A DNA stretch of 64,000 bases from positions 1,674,001-1,738,000 of the forward strand of contig LSAX01000003.1 in assembly GCA_001557505.1 (NCBI GenBank), given 5' to 3'. The notes under the pieces were generated by a model, which was not told the origin of the DNA, ran no database searches, and saw only the letters and a list, made by a program, of their open reading frames with translations. Origin of the DNA: Reticulascus tulasneorum. Lineage: Eukaryota > Ascomycota > Sordariomycetes > Glomerellales > Reticulascaceae. Below are positions 19,900-31,700 of the stretch, one piece after another (the first letter of the stretch is position 1; each line of letters starts with the position of its first letter). A program made the position numbers and the translations under genes.

Positions 19900-22760
19900 T
19901 CAAGCAAACTGGCGTTTGAGGTCTGTCCATTTGCGAGTGAGCGTCTCATGCTGGGAGTTGATCTGAATCGAAGTCAGTACGTTGTTGAAATGATGAGGTG
20001 ATTTCGATGAAGGGGGACTTACCTCAGCATACTGCATCTTCGTTTGCACAAGCTCCTCCTCCAGTTCCGATAATTCCTTCTCAAGCTTCTGGTTCTCCTC
20101 ATGAACCTTGGCATTACGCTTCATAAGATCATCACGTTCCATCTTCCAAGACTCTTCGATTTCTTCCGGCTGCTTCTCGATGACAAGACGGAGCTCTCGA
20201 ACCTGGCCCTTGAGACTTTCATTTTCATCCTTCAACTCCTCGTTTTCTACTTTCGTATGCACCATCTCGGTGGCCATTGCAGCCTGCTCGCCGTCACAAG
20301 CCTCGATACGCTCTTCCAGCTTCCGGACCTTGATGGTGAGGCTGCTGTTCGCGTTTCGTAGTTGCTCGAGCTCGGCCTCTCGTTCCTTCTCCGCTCTTGT
20401 CTTTTCTTCCCACTCAATGGTATATGCCTTGAGAAGTTCAGGCGTGATCTTTACTTCGCAGGCGTCGCGAACCAGCTGGTCTGCTCGATAGACCTCCTTG
20501 TCCATGCTCGCGCTTGAACTGCCAAAGAAACCGCTCTCGAGAATGCTGCCAGCACTAGGTGCTGTGTCGATGTAGACGTCAAAGACCTTGTCCTTCAGAT
20601 ATATGGTGAGCTGCTGCATATCTGACATAGCCAGGAGTGCGGCTGCGTTCTTCTGCATCAGCACAATACCGAAGCGAATAATGGCCGTCAAGCCCTCCGA
20701 GAAGATCAGGTCGTAGATGCGGAGGACGAGTTGAAGGGGAAAGCGATAGGCAAATAGAGTGAGGAACCACTGTGTGGCGTAGAGGTGTGGAGAAATGCCC
20801 CGGCGATGAAGGTGGCAATAGAGGGCGGGCTCGAAATCCTCGAGTAACCGCTCGAACTGGTAAAGGTGCATGTGCAGTCCGGGCATATCGTTGATGAAAA
20901 GGTCGCGAAGGTGGTAATGATTCATCAGCCGCACCAAAAGACAAAAAGCCTCCTCCTCAGGCATGTTGAAGAGTATCGGCATGACGAGGAAGTTCATTCC
21001 CTGCGCGTACCCGACACCCTCGTCGAATAGAGCATAGGCTTTACAGACACCGAAGAGGCCCTCTTGAAGCCCAGCCGAGGCAGCAAACTTGGAATAGCTC
21101 GTTCTCGCACCGAGATCTCTTCGGATCACCTTCTCAAGCTTTTGAAGCATAGCGGTATCTTCCTTTTCTTTCTTCTTCCTCTCGAGAGCTGCCGCCATCT
21201 GCGCTTTAAGTGCAGCTTCGGCCTGCTTCTCGGTTGGGGCAGTTGGCGATGGAGCGCCGTTGGCCCCTGACTGTTCAGAGTGCACTGATGATGCGGACGA
21301 GGTGAGACTTTCGTTTTGTATGCTGAGGTTCCCGTTGCTTGCCGAGCTGAGCGTCGTGCCATTACTACTCCTGTCCTTGTCTTTCTCGGTTCCCCTTACT
21401 ACCAGTTCCTTGTACACCGATTCCAGCTCTTCGTTCTTACTTTGGGCAAGCACTTGCCATACCACGCCTCGAATGGCGCTGGGAATACCCGTGGCAATGG
21501 CCCTGTTTAATTCCTCGGCACTGGTTCGTGCCACCGCTGTCGGCCCCTCGTAGACAACGGATTGCCAAAGATCCCAATCTACCTGGGCATCAGATATTGC
21601 CGACGGACCAGCCGAAACACCAGATGCTGTGCCGGGTGCAAGTGCAGGATTCGGACTCGTAGGGATCGGAGACATCGGCGGCTGTTCTGCGCCCAACTCC
21701 TTCTCCCCACCGTTCTGACCACTTGGGCTCATAAGACCAAGACCCAGTGTGTTGCTCCGCCCAATCAGGCTGCCAATAGCGCCTGGGGTTTTGTCGTCGT
21801 CACTACCAATTGTCATTATGCCGGCCTCTTCTCTCATTCGGACCATCTTGAAACGGTCTTTCAGACTGTTCCTCCCACTATTATTAGCACCGTTTCTATT
21901 CTCGCCTTCCTTTTCCTCATCGAGTCTGCTAAGCATCATTTCAGGGTTACTGGCGAGGGTCGCAATGGAACTGGCGGTGTTCCTTCGAGGAGATTGTTGA
22001 GGTGGTGGTGATGGGAGATCCTTCTCTTTGCTCGTGCTGTTTCGAGACAGCCAGGAGAACGGACTCGTCAGCTTTCGGCCAGGGACTGTTGGTGCAGATG
22101 CCGGAGCAGGGACGGTAGCGGCGAGAGGGTTTTTAGACGGCGAAGCTTCGGCTGGAGGAGACCATGGCATGGAGGGAAGAGCGCTGGTGATGCTGCTTAG
22201 AGATATCGATTTGGGAGGTTCCTTGTCGGTAGGGCTACTTTTTGTTTCTGCATGACGATCAGTCTGTTGTTACACGTCAATCAATTCATGCGTAGCGGAA
22301 CAGACGAACCTTGCTGTTGCGGGGCAGATTCATCGTTAAGATTAACAACATCGAGATTTGATGTGTTCGAGAATCTATTGGAGACAGGCGAAGACTTTCG
22401 ATCCGTCTCACTGGCATCATCTCTCTGTTCTTCCACGGCCTGAGCGACGGCCTCCGTTTCGGGAGCCGGGGCTTCGTTCTCCGCTGGTTCGGCCGCCTGT
22501 GGTTTCGTCATGGAGGCCGTTCTCTTGGTTAAGGACCGAACAGACGAGTTATCGACAGCATCCTCGAAGGAATCAAGCTGGAGCAGCGTAATGATTAGCG
22601 GGGACGTCAGGAGACTGTCGTGTGACTTGGCCAACTGGGAAATGGATTGATGTTGAAGGGTATCTATGTCTCTTACCGGTTCCTTTTCTGAATTGCTTCC
22701 TGACGAGTCCCTCCTCTCCTTTGGCTTCTCCGGAGAGACAACTTCCTCGTTCTGTGACAT
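19900..22760 (-). CDS. TBC-domain Rab GTPase-activating protein, Gyp5/EVI5-like
   Basis: TBC proteins accelerate GTP hydrolysis on Rab GTPases in membrane traffic; this domain layout resembles yeast Gyp5 and animal EVI5. Four exons fit: 22760-22677, 22577-22310, 22247-20023 and 19962-19900, giving 879 residues. Residues 1-340 are disordered and Ser/Pro/Glu-rich. The TBC domain (about 370-610) shows the opening GIPSAIRGVVWQVLAQ, the arginine-finger region VIRRDLGART, the glutamine finger GVGYAQGMNFLVMP, and the ATQWFLTLFAYRFPL block. A long coiled coil follows (about 720-850) and then a short end, INSQHETLTRKWTDLKRQFA. Two of its three introns (99 nt and 60 nt) are multiples of three without stops, so unspliced reading is also open; splicing is preferred because donors (GTAAGA, GTAAGT) and acceptors are strong. 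Confidence 0.92.
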
Positions 22761-25704
22761 GATCTCGTGCACACTTGGAGCTCGGCTGCCGCTGACAGGT
22801 TTAGGTTGTGGTCAATCACGATAGCTGTCCTTTGGCGGAACTAATTGGCGGCCATGAAGATGTTGGTCAGGGGTATTGTAGATTCTGAAAGGTAGGATAA
22901 TGTGAGTTGCACTTCGGTGTCGGTGATCCTTTGTCGTTGGATGGTGGTAGGATTCCAGGTTGTGGCGCGTTGTCGTTTCCTCCCTTTTTCTCGAAGCCTC
23001 AAAATGAATGGCCGGGGACGTGCTGAGATTCGAGTCGAGATTACGCTATGGGAGGTGGGATGTTTGGTTTGGCTAGCGTGCCGGTGGACACTAAATTCTC
23101 CTAAATTATCATGGGGAGTACCAAGTACAGGGGTGTCACAGGCTCAGAAACGAAATTGGCCTTTTGCAGTCCAATGCCATGCAGAGAGTCCTTGAACTGG
23201 CCTTTCGCAGTGTTAATCAATCACCTTGACAGTCTCTCTCTGAAAGACTCGGGGGTCCCCTTTACCCCTTTTAAAATAAAGAAGACTTCGTTGTGCTTGC
23301 TTTCTCTTTTCCAAAGGGCGTTGATACATCAGATAGAGGTTTATATTTCCAACGTGTTTTCTTTTCAATGTCCATTGGTATTCAATCTTAGCTCATCTTT
23401 AATTGGAGCATCAGACTACTCCCCTTGTTTGGCTCTGCTTCTCGCCAATGACCAAGCCGTGACCCGCTGGGGGGCGTGCAGGACAAGTGCCCCGTGGCTT
23501 ACTTCTCAAACGGACTGGCGCTCCTTGAGCCCGCTACTAAGTCTCTCTGCTACTATGGTGTTTGATGCGACATCTGGCATAGCTGCAGCTATCTCCGATG
23601 CGCATCTGGACAGGACGCTTGAGGGCGGCAGGCCCTGGGCTGCTGAATATTGACGTTAAGGCAGAATAGATCTTGCAGCTCTCGGGTTCGCACACTACTG
23701 GCATGCATGCCAAGGCACAGTTGTCATTCATATTCTTGGAAACGGATCGGCGTCCAAATGCCGACGCCCATGGCTCCAGCCTGCCCGTGATTCCCAACGG
23801 CAAGGGCGGTCCCGGAACCCAGCATTGTATTGCATGATATTGTAAATCGAGGCAGATGGACGATGCTGGCTGTCACATACTTTCACCAATTTAGGTACAG
23901 TTTCTTGCAGTTCAAGTACGGATGATATTAGCTCGGCGATTCTCGCAACTTCCCAGATACGTATGGCTGAGCTTGCTTTTGATCCTCGGGCAGTCTTAAT
24001 ACCATGCAGGCTGAGAAAAGGAAAGTTTCGGCGAACCTGAATCATTGTCTTGGCTCTGTTCTGAGACGAAAGGTGTTGCTCCTGAAGGCTAAGAAATATC
24101 CCTCCATTTAGATCTATTCCCGACATTAGAAGGTATTCCACCTGTCTATGTGCCACCTGCCGTCTCTTGCAGGCGTACTCAACCATTGAAAGTCTCGGTC
24201 ATTTGTCTCTGGATATTTCTCAAAGTGTGTGTTGTATATCATGGCGGCGATTTTTCGATATGTTTTGGACGAACTCGATGCTTATCAACGCAACACTGAC
24301 GGCCGCCAATGAGCTAAATGGCGATGATTGCTGGTTTGGGTACCAAGGAGTCTGTCCGCCTCATATCGGACTGTCAACTAACGTAGGTAGGTAGGTTGGT
24401 TATTAGCACATATTGAGGATGCATATCCTGTATGTACTTTTACCGTACGTATGTATTCATGCACAGAGAGTGCGTCCAATCGATAAACGATCCCCGATCA
24501 AAAGTGGGTTGGTATGTAGACTTTTGCGGCTCGGCCATCCAATAGTTTACTACGAAGCTGTCGCTTCCGCCAAAAAAAGATGTAACCTGCATTCTGACAT
24601 GTTCTGGCTTGAGATTTTGTAAAGGCAGCAACGCCTACCGGCAACTCTTCATATGAATTACTATTAATCAGCAGTACTTATCACACGAGTTTTGTAGACC
24701 ACAGCCGACTCGGACTGGGCTTGCAAAAGACTTCTGGACTTCAATAACATAAATCACCAAGAAATAAATATAACATGACAACAAGCTTTACCAAAGGGAG
24801 TTCTTGCCTGCTTTGCAATTCCTAAATGGTGCTAGATATCAACAGTATGTAGTCCGTATCCTGGTTTGCCTACAGAGAGCAATCACCCAGGGTTGGCTGC
24901 AGCTTTGGATTTTTTTCTTTCAAGGTAAGAGCCGGCATTTGCCGTGTAGATTTCCAGGCGTGGGCTGTACCTTCCCGCTGCAACTTCTGACCTAAAATAC
25001 CTCCTGTACCCGGAAGCCTCAGGGAGCTACCACATTACGCAAGGCTCCACTGTAAATCCGTGCCTACCTACCTTACCTACCTCGCCTTGACCCGTCGACA
25101 TCTTCACTTCCGCCAACAAAAACTTCCGAATACCTGCATCACCCAACTGGTATTCATCGACTGTCAAGCAAAAACCGGCAACTTGTTGGCTGCTGGATGA
25201 TACCCCACCTATAAGCACCGTCATCACAACCACTACCCAGATAAGCTCGGAGAAGCTGGCTCAAGGACGACCTGCACTCGACCTCGAACCGCCGGACCCA
25301 AGCTCTGTACCATCACTTTCCGATCATAGTGCTTCCTCACTGTCAACACTCGCCAGCACACACGACTACGTAGCACGTACTGGTGCCTCACGCGTCTGGG
25401 CATCTACCTCGTCCGATATTCTCACAGACATCCATCTGTGACGCGGGCACGAACCCACCTCACCACCTGAGGCCATCCACAGCAGGGTTGCCTTGAGCTC
25501 TCTTCCTGCTGTACCATCCCGCGCTTGGCGATCTCGGCCCTGCCCACCCGCTGCGAATCACATTTTATTCACTTCTGGGAGTCGTCCATTCTGTGGGCAC
25601 TCCACCTTGAAGCAAAGCTGTCGTCTCCGGCAGTATTCATTGGGTTGTAGTGGAGGGGGAGCTAGTCTTTGAGATCTTGCGGCTTTGCCGCCCCCGCCGG
25701 CAAG
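22761..25704. promoter_or_regulatory. Large divergent intergenic region, TBC GAP / TOM1
   Basis: Almost 3 kb separate these divergent starts. I found no convincing gene. Open frames at 23111-23653 (+) and 23728-24186 (-) lack recognisable similarity. Two GGTA-type runs are present: TAGGTAGGTAGG at 24384-24397 and CCTACCTACCTTACCTACC at 25063-25082, the latter about 630 bp upstream of TOM1. A long TOM1 leader, possibly with an intron, may occupy the right-hand part. Confidence 0.45.
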
Positions 25705-28700
25705 ATGGGGAAGATAACGAAGACCATGCAGCCTAAGCATAAGGAGACACTGGTAAGCCGTTTCCCATCGCTATCGTGGCAAGCGAAGCTAATACACGAT
25801 ACAGTCGCCTTGGCTGAAGGACTTCGTTGAGTCGGCGTCCTCAACATCATTACCTCTTTTACCAGACCAACTGGCCAAATTCCCTACAAGGTGGCCCTTC
25901 CCACGTGGCGACCTCTATCACTGGATTCCTCTTCTCAACCGATTCGACAACATACTTGAGCGCTTCTGTGCTACCTACAAACTGAGCGAAGGTCCTCAAG
26001 CGCGCGACTTTGGGTGCGACCTCCTCCTCACCAGCTCTTCAGAAGGAGAAACAGAGGGCGACGAGGCTTGGGATAACGATCGGCTCACCAAACATGGCTA
26101 CAAAGAGGATGGCGACAGACAACTGATTGAAGCTGTGCTCAAGTTCACACGCGTCCTCTTGGAACACTGTGGAAACCGCAGCATCTATGCAAGTAGTGCG
26201 CATCTCAACGACCTCCTCAACACCATTTCTCTCCCGGTCCTCATTGCTACCCTTGAGGTCGGATCGGAATTAGCACAGCGGTATCAAGCGTCAGTCAAGC
26301 GTATTGGTAGTGCGTCTCGACACATTAGCACTGCTCTGCTTGCCAACCATTACAATATTGATCTTGAGCGTGTTCAACAGCTCGCACTCCCGTTCGTCAA
26401 GACTCCTATTATCAGCCTCTCAGACTCTGTGGCAACCCCTACAGCCGGTTCAGCTAGCAAAGGGAAGGAGAAGCCCCTGGGCTCGAACCCCAAGAACGTG
26501 GCTTCTTTGTTTGCCAATGATCTAGTGGCTATTGCGACTCCTGACAATAGTCGATGGGATAGCTGGGGCGATGTGAAAGTCTCTTACCACTCACAAACAC
26601 CATCTCGTGACCAGACCACGGTAATAACTTCGGATCGAATTGCGTCGTCCGTTCCGACGACTCCGACTCCACTGAGACGCAGCACCACAGTTGGGTCTCA
26701 GAGCCACACCCCAAGATCGGTGCGACATTCTGCTAGTGATGACAGCTCACCCCCAGCCTCCCGAACTCCAGGTGCTAGCAAAGAGCATTCTGTCTCCACC
26801 TACAAAACCTTCGAAATCCCTCAGGGTGTTGTGGCGTCCGCCGCCATCTACGAGCTATTATCCCGCTGTCCCACCGACTTGCCTGCGCCTGCCAAATACG
26901 AATTTCTCCAGAGGCTGAGGGTTTCTAAGGCACTTTTAGGCAATGCTGAGTCTCGGCAACAAGTCTTGGCAGTACGGCTCCTGGCAATCACAAATCTCGC
27001 GTATATCCATCCCGAGACGACATTCGTCGAGAAGGTCCTTCGCCAGGACAGCGACGAGACGAGAAGATTCCAACTGGTCTATCAATTGGCCGAGCTGATT
27101 CACCCATCTGCCGATGGAACGACAACCGTCCCTCTGTGGCTTCAAGCCATTGCTTTAGCCTTGCTGGAAGCCATCTCGAATTACCAAGCACGTTATCAAG
27201 ATGTCCTGTCAGCCTTAAACGCGAACGTAAATCACGGCATCTTGCTCTATGTGATTAGAAAGGCAGTGGCGGGGATGAGAGACGATGACCCGAGTGACCA
27301 AGGCGACCAGACCACCGAAACAGATCAGTGGAGAAACAACCTATTTTCTCTGACCACGCACATGTCCATGGCCACTAGGATCGGCTCTGAAATGGTTACT
27401 GCCGGGCTTATGGATATTTTGGTCGAGATTCTCAAGATCCGCTCCAACGTTGCGCAGCGTAATCGGTCAATGATTCTGGCCTTTATTGATGGACTTATTT
27501 GGTCTTATCAAAATGCATTCCAGACATTCTTCAATGGTGATGGACTCGATGCGGTTGCGGAGCTGATTGTTACATCCGTCAACGAATGCAAGCACTCGAT
27601 AGAGTCGGGACAAGGCACCAAAGCGGAGTACCATTCTCAGGTTGTTGACTACGACGTTCCTTTCCATCAGCAACAAACCCTAAAGTGGCTGCTGAAATTC
27701 GTTCATCACATCATGACGAATGCATTTAACTTTGGGGGAAACACCGATCGTTTGCTGCGAAATCTTGTTGACAAGTCTGACTTGCTTGGAAGCCTTCGGG
27801 AAATCATGCAAAACACTAAGCGCTATGGGTCAGTTTTGTGGACGAACACTGTCAGCGTGCTCAGCGATTTTATCAACAACGATCCGACAAGCTTCGCTGC
27901 AATATCGGAGTCCGGCATGATAGTCAGCTACCTCGAATCTATTACGGGTCGTCCCGTCCCCGCCCAGGCAATTACTCAGTCCAGTGTTGCGGAGCAGGAC
28001 CCCGAGGACCCCGACTCCCCTCAAAGCTCCGACGAGTCTGTCATGTTGGAGCCTGATGAGCGGCCTCATCCACCGCCTGAAGAAGTGCTTGCAGCTCAGC
28101 ATGATCGGCCACTCGCACAAGGAATTCTACCAACGTCTGAAGCAATCAATGTTGTCCCGCAGGTTCTAAATTCCATATCGCTGAACAATGCCGGCATGAA
28201 GATGGTTGTTTCTTCCGGGGCTTTTGATACCTTTTTCGAAATCTTTGAAAGCCCTGCTCATGTTCGTTGCGTGGAAAACGACCCGGAACTGTTCAGCAAC
28301 ATTGGCGCGAGCTTCGACGAGCTTGCGAGACACCACCCACGTTTGCGGACGGCAATTTCAAATGCTGTGATCGACATGGTTGCAAGGGTGAAGCAGTTTG
28401 GCAAGATAAAAGCTCAAGTAGATGGATGGGGAGCAAAACTGCTCTTCAGTGATGCAGACGGAAAGGCCATAATTGCTGACGAAGGACTCATTGATCGTCT
28501 TGCCTTGCCCGGAAACCCTGCGAAGGGCAAGGGAAAAGCTGCTGCGGATGATCTGGACGTGGAGATGTCAGACGCTGTTGAAGAACCAAACAGCTATGCC
28601 GGCACTAATGGAGAGACTTCCTCTTCCAGCCCGGGAGCTGATGAGGACATCTCCCCTTACGTCTACGCCGTCTCAAGTTTCCTACACTCGTACCTCAGCA

Positions 28701-31700
28701 ACACTACTCTGAAGACCAACTTTGTACAGCGGGGTGGAATCGAGCTTCTTCTGGATATAGCCGAATTGCCAAGTCTTCCGCACGACTTTTGCGAGTCTCA
28801 TTCTTCCCGGACCCTGCATGTGGTCATCTCACAGCTAGTGGAGAGTTCTCCAGTGTTGGGTCTCCCGTCCCTGCTGAAGCGCACCCAAGCAGCGATCGAT
28901 GTGCTGGGCCCTCTCATTGACGCATCAGATAATGACATGCCATATTTCGCGCCATTCCTGCTTGCTGACAAGCCGTTGACACTTGACTATGCCAGAAGTT
29001 GGGAGCCAGAAATGCGAGACCGAATTCTCAGCGGTACTAAGATGGTCAAAGCTCTTCTCACCGCACAGTCTTTCATCAAGACTCTATACGAATGTTTTCC
29101 GTCCTCTCCTAGGTCGAACGCAGTGTTGTTGTATCCTATCAACGTGTTTGACTACTATCTTCGCCTAGTCAAGTCGTTGGCACCGCTGTTAAGAGCGGCT
29201 CTTGCTGAAGAAGGTGCAGAGCACAATGTTCTCCCTCAGCATTGGTGGTCAAAAAGGCCGCCGCCGGCAAGCGACAGTCTAGCGGCATTGACACGAGGTA
29301 TGACGGGTCACCATTCGTCTGATCCAGATGCAGATGACGCCTCTTTGCCAGATGTTGTCACAGGGAATGCAGCATGGGGACCTGGTGATGAGACCGGCTC
29401 GACCGGACCAGCCAAGCGACCGACCAAGCATGAACAATCAACGCCGCGCTACTTAAACTTCGAGACTCTACGGCTCCTTCTGCATTCTATGGTGCCTTCC
29501 ACATTCCCCTTCTTCCAGCAGCTAGGCAAGGCTTTGTTCCCTCGCCGCGATAGGGATACCTATTCCCGGCCACGCCACATGGAGATCGCAAGGGAATTAT
29601 CAGGGTCCATCTTGAGCCAACTGAAACCATCGGTAGCCCTGGCTGAGCCAACGCCTAAGGACTATCACTATTGGATTATCATGCTGCACACCATAAGTGA
29701 AATGTTGGTCGATCCGTCTCGCCAGAACGACCGCTCGAGCATGCAGATAATTATGCCCGTACTTGTAGCTTTCATGGAGCAAGGCGGGTTTGAGGTTTTG
29801 AATTCTATGCTTCGAAGCTTCTCAAATGAAGTCTGCAAAGACGCCGGAGAACAAGAGCCAAGCACAACGGCAAGGGTATGCTCGTTTGGGCTTAGGAAGA
29901 CCCTAGAACTTTATGTGGCCCTCGTCAACGGAAAGCATATCACTGAATCAACCACACAGTTTGGTCTTCTCCCTCGCTCGCCAGACCGTCGTCCAGACGC
30001 TCCAGTGTCTTCACAAATCATCATCGAAGTCCGCATGGCTGTCCTTCCGGTGGTTCGCGAACTCTGGGAATCTGCCCTCATAGAAAAGACCCAGGACCAG
30101 ACTCTGAGCAAGATAGTCGATATTCTCAAGACCATCTCAGTTGGCGACCAGGAGTTGAGCTCATCTCGGGACAGGCCTGCAATCGAGTTGTTCAAGAGCG
30201 TGTCTGTTCCTTTCGGTTGGAGCAATCATCAAAACACAATATCTCAACTTGTCGATGATGAGTTCGATGAAGATCTCGTGAGGGAAGCTGTGTTCAGAGC
30301 TAATGGTAGTCCGGGAGCAGCAGTCGAATACTGCCGAGCCCACAAGGCTGGAAGAGCTGGGTCCCGAAATCCCGTGCCTGCAGAGGACGAATACTCACCC
30401 AGCCGTGCCGAACCTGCACGTTCATCAAGCCAACAAGAGGTCTCTACTACCGGTACTGGCCCTGAAGCCGAAGCAATGGCTCTAGATGTGCCTCCAGAGC
30501 TCGCACCAGGTCAGGAATTGGATAGATTTATCGGCAATACCGTACTAGCGGAGTTAGATGATCAATCGTCCCCGGAGTCCGATGACGATGGCCAGGAAAG
30601 TCTTGTTGTTGGGTCACATGCCAATGGGAACACCCCCACACCCGCAAATGCTGATGCGGACTCTGAAGTCAAGCCGGAGGCCCGTGTTGTGACAAAAGAT
30701 GATCTCGACGCAGAACGGACCAAGCTACGGGAGAACCTAATTGATCGATCTCTGGATGTCGTCAGAGCGCATCCTCATGCGGCGATTGAGATCTCAGAAC
30801 TGATCAACGCAGTGGTCTTTCGACAACAGCAAAATAACGAGGATGTTCGAGAAGAAGTTGGTGCAACTCTAGCTAACGCCCTCACCTCTTTAACATTCGA
30901 CGACGACGACTGCAAGTCAAATGGGAAGAGTATTGCTGCTTATGCGCACCTTCTCGCCCTCCTTCTGCAAGAGAAGATATTCTTTAAGTGCAACGTTGAT
31001 ACTCTACGAGACAAGGTGGACGAGTACATTGAGTTCCTCAAACTCTCGCCCTCTAACTCTAAAGACGAGTTGCCTCCTTGGATTCCTTATATTCTTCTCA
31101 TCGTCGAGATTCTTCTGGCCCATGATGAGCAGCCTGTGGAAGCACTGTGGAAGGCCCCAACCAGCGAAAATGACACTGTTCAGCCCGCTATCATAAACCT
31201 ACCAGAGGCGATTGTCACAGAGAGTCAGCGAAGCGCTCTTCTCGATACGATCTTGGATCTTCTTCCACGTCTCGGCAAGGAGGAGACTTTGGCAACTTCA
31301 GTTCTGCGGGTCTTGATCATTCTGACCCGCAATCGATCCATTGCCCGCAAGGTTGGAGACAAGAAGAATCTGCAGCGGTTGTTCGTTATGGCCAAGCAGC
31401 TGGCTGGTGCAGGAGCTGCTCGCCTGAAAGAAACAAAGACAACGGGAAGCATCATGACCATTTTGAGACATATTGTCGAGGACGAAGAGATTGTAAAGCA
31501 AATCATGCGTGCGGAAATTCGAAACTTCTTTGACAACCCCAGTCGTCAACGACACCTCGATTTACCCACTTACATTCGCAACCTTGCGCACGTTGCACTG
31601 CGTGCTCCTGACCTCTTTGTTGAAATCACAAATGACATGACGAAACTATCTCGGTGGACCTCTCCATCCAGCGAGGGAACTAACCGACCCAGTCAATTGA

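Noticed and set aside
23111..23653. 180-codon plus-strand frame between the TBC gene and TOM1
   Set aside because: No recognisable motif, low-information composition, and no plausible splice partners.
23728..24186. 152-codon minus-strand frame with AELISSVLELQETVPKLVKV, faintly like the N-terminal helices of fungal STAND proteins
   Set aside because: No domain continues from it, the rest of the frame looks random, and the resemblance is only to a short amphipathic helix. Not supported as a gene or NLR remnant.
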